A stretch of DNA of 5,425 bases from Spirochaetaceae bacterium (GTDB taxonomy: Bacteria > Spirochaetota > Spirochaetia > Treponematales > Breznakiellaceae), in contig JAITNZ010000089.1 of assembly GCA_031290205.1 (NCBI GenBank), positions 1 through 5,425 of the forward strand. The letters are read 5' to 3'. Positions 1 to 4,764 of the stretch are shown here, one piece after another. The notes beneath the pieces are model-generated. The model was not told where the DNA came from and searched no databases. It saw nothing but the letters and a program-made list of their open reading frames with translations. Each line of letters opens with the position of its first letter. The first letter of the stretch is position 1. Both the position numbers and the translations under genes were made by a program.

Positions 1-21
1 GACGGCGTGTGCGTAGTAACT

Positions 22-85
22 AGAGGATGGCAGTAGCTCGTGCGCATGTGCGCGCGTGCTACGTACCTGAGAAAGCCTTCCCCCG
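22..85 (+). repeat. Hairpin repeat, copy 1
   Basis: First of three related elements in the left 420 bases. It has a short 5' flank (agaggatggcag), a GC-rich imperfect palindrome, and a conserved tail whose core is gagaaagccttcccccg. The palindrome pairs 33-46 with 49-62: gtagc against gctac on the outside and gcgca against tgcgc inside, with one t-t mismatch (38/57) and one g-t pair (41/54). The 23-base stretch 62-84 is identical to 398-420 in copy 3. The stem sequence differs from the other copies while the potential to fold is kept. Function is unknown; it resembles REP-type palindromic repeats in plan. It abuts the transposase remnant on its right. Confidence 0.7.
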
Positions 86-269
86 TTGTTATTCCTCGAC
101 TGACAAAGAGAGCGTGCAATTGGTTTATCGCCTGCACCCGGCGCCGCTTCTCCCTTGTAAGACTGCGTAATAGTTTCCTCCGCTCCATCTTCTCATCGCT
201 CGGAACGGGCGCCACAGGCGCTTTCAGCCTTGCCTTCACTTTGATAAGGGCATTCAGTAAAACGCGCGG
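84..269 (-). pseudogene. IS110-family transposase fragment (remnant)
   Basis: The minus strand is open here for 62 codons, from just after a TAA (complement of 270-272) down to the start of hairpin repeat copy 1. The translation includes PVPSDEKMERRKLLRSLTRE and then INQLHALFVSRGITT. This resembles the segment between the DEDD catalytic region and the central part of IS110-family transposases, where an arginine/lysine-rich helix leads into (I)NRLHALFV..GITT. The assignment is from memory of the family, not a search. There is no start codon context, no catalytic DEDD motif and no C-terminal domain, so this is an internal scrap of a gene usually of about 300-400 codons. The frame stays open to the window edge, but the transposase-like part ends where the repeat begins. 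It could instead be a chance frame. Confidence 0.55.
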
Positions 270-272
270 TTA

Positions 273-341
273 GAAGGATGTCGGCAGCGCGTGCGCGTGC
301 GCGTCCGCGCGTCGTGCGCCGACCGAGAAAGCCTTCCCCCG
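273..341 (+). repeat. Hairpin repeat, copy 2
   Basis: Second copy of the element. It has the 5' flank gaaggatg, a GC-rich palindrome and the tail gagaaagccttcccccg. The outer stem gtcggc (280-285) pairs with gccgac (318-323). After a bulged a286, 287-291 pairs with 313-317. After a bulged t292, 293-299 pairs with 306-312, closing a six-base loop. This gives 18 pairs, two of them g-t. The outermost gaagg (273-277) can also face ccttc (332-336). The arm sequences differ from copies 1 and 3. It lies directly beyond the TAA that bounds the transposase-like frame. Confidence 0.7.
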
Positions 342-374
342 ATACACGAGATTTCCTCCCCGTATGGGGGCAGC

Positions 375-421
375 GTGTGCGCGTAGCGCGTTACGCGCGT
401 ACCTGAGAAAGCCTTCCCCCT
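375..421 (+). repeat. Hairpin repeat, copy 3
   Basis: Third copy of the element. The stem 375-385 pairs with 392-402 (11 pairs, two of them g-t: 377/400 and 378/399) around the loop gcgcgt. The conserved tail follows, and 398-420 is identical to 62-84. Its 5' flank is less well conserved: the aaggatg of the other copies is replaced by gtatgggggcag (about 362-373), which itself forms a small cccc-gtat-gggg palindrome. Confidence 0.68.
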
Positions 422-468
422 GTGGCTATCTGTGGACAAATTCTTAATGCGCACGCCTTGCCCCCAAA

Positions 469-484
469 CCCCATCCCCCTTCTT
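469..484. repeat. 16-bp C-rich inverted copy of the window-end tract
   Basis: The 16 bases ccccatcccccttctt are the exact reverse complement of 5410-5425, the last bases of the window. On the minus strand this spot reads as three G-runs (5, 4 and 5 Gs) separated by at and ttt. It lies immediately left of the duplicated citrate synthase promoter. It is probably one member of a dispersed G-rich repeat, with no gene association visible here. Confidence 0.55.
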
Positions 485-489
485 GGCAC

Positions 490-518
490 TTATACATTAA
501 AATCGTTTGTGGTATAAT
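490..518 (+). promoter_or_regulatory. Duplicated gltA promoter, now upstream of the RM gene
   Basis: A perfect -10 TATAAT (513-518) carries an extended -10 TGG just before it. A weak -35-like ttatac (490-495) lies 17 bases upstream. It is identical to the promoter at 3383-3411. The predicted start of transcription is at or near the ATG at 525. In its present place it would transcribe the nonsense leader and then the restriction-modification gene 180 bases further on. Activity is inferred from the preserved sequence. Confidence 0.75.
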
Positions 519-638
519 GGCGCTATGGACATAGCGGGGTTTGCGGAACTCGGACGGGTCGGGCGTGCTGGTGGGGCTGACGCGGGTCGGCGAGGTGCAC
601 GGTTATATCGTGGACGAAGCGGAGCATAAGGCTGTCGA

Positions 639-649
639 GGGGAAGCTCT
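639..649 (+). repeat. 11-bp direct repeat bordering the RM cassette (left)
   Basis: The sequence ggggaagctct occurs here at the right edge of the gltA duplicate, again at 3150-3160 just after the restriction-modification stop codon, and in the intact gltA at 3603-3613. Here and at 3150 the preceding bases are also alike (gagg), with one extra g in the right copy. It may be a recombination junction. Confidence 0.5.
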
Positions 650-696
650 TCTAAAGGCTCTGTGGTCAGGCATCAAGGTCCAAACAGGGAGACAGC

Positions 697-700
697 GAGG
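697..700 (+). promoter_or_regulatory. Ribosome binding site of the RM gene
   Basis: GAGG is followed by six A residues and then ATG at 707. This spacing decides the start in favour of 707 over the in-frame GTG at 662, which has no such site and begins only 8 bases after the end of the gltA duplicate. Neither gltA nor tsaC in this window has a comparable site. Confidence 0.75.
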
Positions 701-706
701 AAAAAA

Positions 707-3148
707 ATGTCAAAATATACCGGCGTCCAAAAAGAAGAAACACTCAAAGGGCTTGTCCACGATGACTACTTCTCCAATTTTGGTTATGAACCGAACATAG
801 ACAACATTGATTTTGTTGTGACGGACGCGAAAACGCGGGGCGACCTTTTTGCGACAGAAGGGGCGGGCGCTTCCATTCACTACCTATGGGCGGAAGCCAA
901 GAAGGGGGTGCAGGATGTTCAATCAATGTTTGCACAGTTGATTTTGACGTGTAAAAAAACATACGATAAGGCTGAGTATTCCGCCCCGCCCTTTTTAGCT
1001 TGTTTCGATACCGAAAAAATCGCCTTTGCGCCATTCTATGATATACTCCCTATTTTTAAGGAAAACGATATAAATTGGAACTGCACGCCCAGCAATCACG
1101 AGAGCGGTGATTTTATTAAGGTAAGAAACAAAGTTACAAAATTATTGTTATCACATCTTGTTGTTTTCCAGTTTGATATTGACGAAAAAGAAATTAAATC
1201 TTTTATAAAAACCAATTTTACTAAAAACACTAATGCCGGCACATCGGTTAAAAGCCCAATTACAAAAGACAATTTCGTACAAGTTTTTATTAAATGGGTA
1301 AAAGAAGTAAAATCGTCTATCAATATATCAAAAAATGAATGGCAAGAGTTCAAGGAAAACGGCATTTTAGATGGTGATTTTTTTCGTGCAGACATGATGA
1401 GCAGCGGCGGGAACACCATCACCGAAAAATTAAAAATAATTTTAGCGAACGATAATTATAAACTTCGAGAAAAGATAAACGGCAGATTGTTTTTATCTGA
1501 CATAGGTTTTACAGATGAAGGCGCGGCATATAAGCGTTTTTGGAATAAATACGAAAGACCGCCGGCGGAGATTTTTCAAAAATATATTATTGACCGTCGT
1601 GATTTACTGGTGCCTGTGAATATCCGCGAAGTAAAAGGGACATTTTTTACGCCTAGAATTTGGGCTGATAAATCGAAAGAGTATATCGCAAAGGTTTTCG
1701 GGACTAACTGGCAGGATAAATATTATGTATGGGACTGTGCCGCGGGAACGGGGAATTTACTTGCCGGATTAACAAATGAATACAATGTGTGGGCATCTGA
1801 CATTGACCAGGGAAATATAGAAACGATACAAAGCCTTATTGATATTGACGATAATTTGAATTTGCTGCCCAGCCATGTGTTCCAGTTTGATTTTTTGAAT
1901 GATTATATAGAAAAACCGTATGACGAAAAAAATTGGATAGACAAACTGCCGCCTGAATTGCGCCGTATTATAGATGACCCACAGGAACGAAAAAAACTCA
2001 TCATTTATATCAATCCGCCATATGCGGAGGCGTCTACAGTAACAGAAGCAACAGGGACAGGACATGGTAAAATTGGGGTTGCAAGCTCGCATAAAACAAG
2101 GGATAAATATCAGCCTTTAATCGGGGCTGCAACAAACGAGCTTTTCGCTCAATTTATGGCACGCATTTATCATGAAATACCGGCGTGTAAGATGGCTCTG
2201 TTCTCAAAATTGAAATTTGCGACAGGTCTCAACTTTGTTAAATTCCGCACTTTCTTCAAGGCTGACTTCAAAGCGGGGTTTATTGTTCACGCCGATACTT
2301 TTGATAATGTCCGCGGTAAGTTTCCAATCGGCTTTACCGTCTGGGATTTGGACGCTAAACGTTTCCCCCAAAGTATCCGATTAGATATTCCAGAGAAAGG
2401 AGGCAAAAAAACATTTTGGTCTTTCTCCGGGAAATCAATTAATCAATGGGTGAAACAATTCAACAATAATGTTGTCAATGGAATTGGATATATGGCCAAT
2501 TCAGGTCCGGATTTTCAGCATATCAATCAGCCGTATATAACAACGACAAAAGGAAACCGGCATTTTCATTATTATGTTTTCAATTCAAATAATATTTTTT
2601 ATGGTTGTGTCTATTTTGCCGTGCGCCTTTGCATTGAACAAACATGGCTCAACGACCGTGATATATTCCTCTATCCCAACGACGGCTGGAAAACAGACGC
2701 TGAATTCCAAAACAACTGCCTTGTATTCACGCTGTTTCATGGGCAAAACCGCATATCCGCAATCGACGGAGGCGTAGTTTGCGCCAATCACTGGATACCC
2801 TTCACCGAAAAACAAGTTGCCGCGAAAGATAAATTTGAATCAAACTTTATGAGCAGTTTTTTGAAAGATAAAGCGTTGAGCATAGAAGCGCAATCGGTTT
2901 ATAATGCAGGACTTGCCTTATGGAAATATTATCATAAAGTGACGAAAGATAATAGAACGGTTTCCGTCAACGCTTCATTTTATGATATTCGCGCTTTCTT
3001 TCAGGGCAATGGCGAAAATGGGAAAATGAATAATAAAAGCGCTGACGAAACCTATACTCGGATTTTGGGCGCATTGCGGGAGGCGCTCAAAATGTTGACG
3101 CAAAAGATACAGCCTAAGGTGTTCGAGTATGGATTTTTGAAGGAATGA
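707..3148 (+). CDS. Type IIG-like restriction-modification enzyme (fused nuclease and N6-adenine methyltransferase)
   Basis: An 813-residue protein predicted both to cut DNA and to methylate adenine at its own recognition site, using S-adenosylmethionine. The N-terminus has a PD-(D/E)xK-like nuclease pattern: FGYEP near 25-29, D46 in RGDLF, then E63-A-K65 in LWAEAKKG. A helical linker follows to about residue 300. The methyltransferase has GTFFTP (311-316, motif X-like), WDCAAGTGNLL (342-352, motif I, binds the cofactor), NPPY (436-439, motif IV, catalytic) and FPIGF (539-543). The order I then IV marks the gamma class. The C-terminal 250 residues, with FTLFHGQNRI at 674-683, presumably hold target recognition. 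The length is slightly short for type IIG enzymes but both halves look intact. No separate specificity or methyltransferase gene is nearby, as expected for a one-gene system. The gene is AT-rich, especially 1100-1550, unlike its GC-rich neighbours, and is bracketed by duplicated gltA sequence, so horizontal acquisition is likely. The recognition site cannot be read. A methyltransferase-only role is possible if the nuclease is inactive. Confidence 0.85.
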   Translation: MSKYTGVQKEETLKGLVHDDYFSNFGYEPNIDNIDFVVTDAKTRGDLFATEGAGASIHYLWAEAKKGVQDVQSMFAQLILTCKKTYDKAEYSAPPFLACFDTEKIAFAPFYDILPIFKENDINWNCTPSNHESGDFIKVRNKVTKLLLSHLVVFQFDIDEKEIKSFIKTNFTKNTNAGTSVKSPITKDNFVQVFIKWVKEVKSSINISKNEWQEFKENGILDGDFFRADMMSSGGNTITEKLKIILANDNYKLREKINGRLFLSDIGFTDEGAAYKRFWNKYERPPAEIFQKYIIDRRDLLVPVNIREVKGTFFTPRIWADKSKEYIAKVFGTNWQDKYYVWDCAAGTGNLLAGLTNEYNVWASDIDQGNIETIQSLIDIDDNLNLLPSHVFQFDFLNDYIEKPYDEKNWIDKLPPELRRIIDDPQERKKLIIYINPPYAEASTVTEATGTGHGKIGVASSHKTRDKYQPLIGAATNELFAQFMARIYHEIPACKMALFSKLKFATGLNFVKFRTFFKADFKAGFIVHADTFDNVRGKFPIGFTVWDLDAKRFPQSIRLDIPEKGGKKTFWSFSGKSINQWVKQFNNNVVNGIGYMANSGPDFQHINQPYITTTKGNRHFHYYVFNSNNIFYGCVYFAVRLCIEQTWLNDRDIFLYPNDGWKTDAEFQNNCLVFTLFHGQNRISAIDGGVVCANHWIPFTEKQVAAKDKFESNFMSSFLKDKALSIEAQSVYNAGLALWKYYHKVTKDNRTVSVNASFYDIRAFFQGNGENGKMNNKSADETYTRILGALREALKMLTQKIQPKVFEYGFLKE

Positions 3149-3149
3149 G

Positions 3150-3160
3150 GGGGAAGCTCT
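3150..3160 (+). repeat. 11-bp direct repeat bordering the RM cassette (right)
   Basis: ggggaagctct begins one base after the TGA of the restriction-modification gene and repeats 639-649. The sequence after it (gatgtgccc) does not continue as gltA, so it is not a simple target-site duplication of the gltA site. Confidence 0.5.
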
Positions 3161-3169
3161 GATGTGCCC

Positions 3170-3270
3170 TTTGGTGCGCAAGGGATAGAAGCGGAAATAC
3201 TTTTAGCGCCGTTAGGCGCTAAAAGATTGTAGCGGATAGCCCGACCCCGCGTAGCGGGGATGCGCCCAAA
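3170..3270 (+). other. Structured intergenic element (three-way-junction fold, possible ncRNA or repeat)
   Basis: An outer stem pairs 3170-3180 (tttggtgcgca) with 3261-3270 (tgcgcccaaa), ten pairs with one bulged t. Inside are two perfect hairpins. The first has an 11-bp stem, 3200-3210 with 3215-3225, and loop gtta. The second has a 6-bp stem, 3245-3250 with 3254-3259, and loop gta. The linkers contain the matched segments gggatagaagcgga and tagcggatagccc. The whole is compact and symmetrical, which argues for an RNA fold or a mobile repeat rather than chance. I have an unverified recollection of similar agcgga...aaaag-hairpin...agcggatagcccg elements in intergenic regions of other anaerobes. 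It is not a classic terminator: the strong stem has T residues on the left and A residues on the right, with no following T-run. It might still end transcription of the upstream gene. Confidence 0.55.
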
Positions 3271-3368
3271 ATAAACTCAACATCCCTCTTCAAAAAGCAA
3301 AACATAAACACAGCCCCAAACCTGCCTAAGCCGGTTAGAATACGAACGCCCTACGCATGGGCATAAAA

Positions 3369-3381
3369 GTGCCTAAGGCAC
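3369..3381 (+). other. Small hairpin just upstream of the gltA promoter
   Basis: gtgcc (3369-3373) pairs with ggcac (3377-3381) around the loop taa, ending one base before the -35 region. The left duplicate keeps only the right half (ggcac at 485-489), so the duplication boundary falls within this palindrome. It could be an operator-like site or a weak structure. No regulator is identifiable. Confidence 0.3.
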
Positions 3382-3382
3382 C

Positions 3383-3411
3383 TTATACATTAAAATCGTT
3401 TGTGGTATAAT
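3383..3411 (+). promoter_or_regulatory. gltA promoter with leaderless geometry
   Basis: A perfect TATAAT (3406-3411) is preceded by TGG (extended -10). A weak ttatac (3383-3388) lies 17 bases upstream. The ATG of gltA begins 7 bases after the -10 box, so transcription is expected to start at or within a base or two of the ATG. No Shine-Dalgarno sequence lies before the ATG, which fits a leaderless mRNA. The sequence is duplicated intact at 490-518. Confidence 0.8.
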
Positions 3412-3417
3412 GGCGTT

Positions 3418-4752
3418 ATGGACATAAAAGAATATATTGCTAGTTTACAGGTGAGCGACCGAATCGACCCTGAATTATACTCGAGGTTTAATGTTAAGCG
3501 GGGTTTGCGGAACTCGGACGGGTCGGGCGTGCTGGTGGGGCTGACGCGGGTGGGCGAAGTGCACGGTTATATCGTGGACGAGGCGGAGCACAAGGCTGTC
3601 GAGGGGAAGCTCTTCTATCGCGGCATCGATGTCGAGGATATTGTCGCCGCCTGCACGGCGGAAGGGCGTTTCGGTTTCGAGGAGACGGTTTACCTGCTCC
3701 TCTTCGGGGTGCTGCCGACGACGGCGCAGCTTGGCAATTTTCGCGAGTTGATGAGTTCGGTGCGCCTTTTGCCGCAGGGTTTTGCCGAGGATTCAATTAT
3801 GAAGCTGCCTTCGCGGGATGTGATGAACGAGCTTGCCCACTCGGTGCTTGCGCTCTACTCCTACGATAAAAATCCTGACGACTTATCGCCAGAGAATGTC
3901 CTTCGCCAGTGCATCGAGCTGATTTCGCGCTTTCCGGCGATAATTTCCTACGCTTACCGCTCGAAGGCACATTATTTTGACAACAAGAGCTTAATTCTTC
4001 ATCAACAGGACCCGAAACTGAGCACGGCGGAGACTATCTTAAGCCTTGTCAGCAGCGATCGGGAGTTCACGCTGCTCGAGGCTCAGATTCTCGACTTGCT
4101 GTTGGTGCTTCATGCTGAGCATGGCGGCGGCAATAACTCGACTTTTGCCGTTCACCTCGTCAGTTCCGCCGACACCGATACCTATTCGGCGATTACTGCG
4201 GGGCTTGCTTCGCTGAAGGGCGCTAAACACGGCGGGGCGAACGCGAAGGTGATGGGGATGATGGCTGACATCGAGGCGCATGTCGCTGACTGGAAGGACG
4301 AGGACGAGATCGGGCGCTATCTTGAAAAGCTGGCGTCTGGCGGCGCTTATGACGGCAGCGGCTTGATTTACGGCGTGGGGCATGCGGTTTATACGCTTTC
4401 CGACCCGAGGACGGTGCTGCTGCGCGAGAAGGCTGCCGAGCTGGCGCGGGAAAAAGATTTTCTGGATGAGTTTGATTTTTACCGCCGTGTGGAAAAGCTT
4501 GCGCCGGACGTGATTCGCAAGGTGAAGCATCCTAAGCGGGAGATCTGCATCAATGTTGATTTTTACTCGGGGTTTGTCTACAAGATGCTCGATATTTCGC
4601 CGAGTTTATACACGCCGCTTTTTGCGGTAAGCCGCGTTGCCGGCTGGTGCGCCCACCGCCTCGAAGAGATTATTTCGGGGCGCAGGATTATCCGCCCTGC
4701 CTACAAGTGCGTGCAGGCTCACGAAAAGTATAAGCCGCTATCCGAGCGATAA
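3418..4752 (+). CDS. gltA: Citrate synthase (citrate/2-methylcitrate synthase family)
   Basis: A 444-residue cytoplasmic enzyme that condenses oxaloacetate with acetyl-CoA to citrate, the entry step of the citric acid cycle and of glutamate synthesis in anaerobes. Family landmarks are present: LHAEHGGGNNSTF (H232, substrate binding), LKGAKHGGANAKV (catalytic H271), GVGHAVYTLSDPR (H322), INVDFYSGFVY (catalytic D381) and SRVAGWCAHRLEE (R406). The GHAVYTLSDPR form, with alanine after the histidine where the better-known enzymes have arginine, is the variant I associate with long citrate synthases of anaerobic Firmicutes and relatives. Use of propionyl-CoA cannot be excluded. ATG 3418 is chosen over the in-frame TTG at 3400 because the -10 box lies between them, so 3400 would not be on the mRNA. 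The gene is complete, GC-rich and followed after 12 bases by tsaC, suggesting one transcript. Its first codons and promoter are duplicated at 484-653. Confidence 0.95.
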   Translation: MDIKEYIASLQVSDRIDPELYSRFNVKRGLRNSDGSGVLVGLTRVGEVHGYIVDEAEHKAVEGKLFYRGIDVEDIVAACTAEGRFGFEETVYLLLFGVLPTTAQLGNFRELMSSVRLLPQGFAEDSIMKLPSRDVMNELAHSVLALYSYDKNPDDLSPENVLRQCIELISRFPAIISYAYRSKAHYFDNKSLILHQQDPKLSTAETILSLVSSDREFTLLEAQILDLLLVLHAEHGGGNNSTFAVHLVSSADTDTYSAITAGLASLKGAKHGGANAKVMGMMADIEAHVADWKDEDEIGRYLEKLASGGAYDGSGLIYGVGHAVYTLSDPRTVLLREKAAELAREKDFLDEFDFYRRVEKLAPDVIRKVKHPKREICINVDFYSGFVYKMLDISPSLYTPLFAVSRVAGWCAHRLEEIISGRRIIRPAYKCVQAHEKYKPLSER

Positions 4753-4764
4753 TTTTTCACGCTG

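Larger units (their letters stand above)
484..653 (+). pseudogene. Truncated duplicate of the gltA promoter and 5' coding end
   Basis: This stretch repeats the region around the start of the intact citrate synthase gene. Positions 490-533 match 3383-3426 with one difference (c524 versus t3417). Positions 534-653 match 3498-3617 with four differences in 120 bases, all silent in the citrate synthase frame (gtc/gtg, gag/gaa, gaa/gag, cat/cac). The 71 bases corresponding to 3427-3497 are missing, which shifts the frame. From the ATG at 525 a 34-codon nonsense peptide ends at TAA 627-629. In the true citrate synthase frame the match ends exactly where a TAA (652-654) appears. It cannot make citrate synthase. 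It is the left arm of a duplication that brackets the restriction-modification gene. Confidence 0.93.

Noticed and set aside
40..273. 77-codon plus-strand open frame
   Set aside because: It is antisense to the transposase-like fragment, crosses a hairpin repeat, has no ribosome binding site and gives an arginine-rich translation with no family resemblance.
22..421. CRISPR array
   Set aside because: The copies are irregularly spaced, the repeats are long and internally variable, and there are no uniform spacers or cas genes.
431..439. Possible DnaA box (tgtggacaa, complement TTGTCCACA) with a partial tgtgg at 421
   Set aside because: A single good box without a cluster, AT-rich unwinding region or replication gene is not enough to call an origin.
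254..454. 66-codon minus-strand open frame
   Set aside because: It consists mostly of the two hairpin repeats read through, with low-complexity translation.
525..629. 34-codon frame from the duplicated ATG as a real small gene
   Set aside because: It is the out-of-frame reading of gltA caused by the 71-bp deletion. It may be translated, but nothing suggests a function.
662..706. Upstream GTG start for the RM gene
   Set aside because: It has no ribosome binding site, and ATG 707 has GAGG at ideal spacing. The 15 extra residues do not look like part of the nuclease domain.
3200..3225. Rho-independent terminator for the RM gene
   Set aside because: The stem is strong, but no T-run follows it (attgtagc). 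The hairpin is better explained as part of the larger closed structure 3170-3270.
4039..4530. Minus-strand open frames opposite gltA and tsaC (also 3494-3796, 4738-5235, 4854-5270)
   Set aside because: These are shadows of strongly supported plus-strand genes with high GC at third positions, and have no recognisable motifs.
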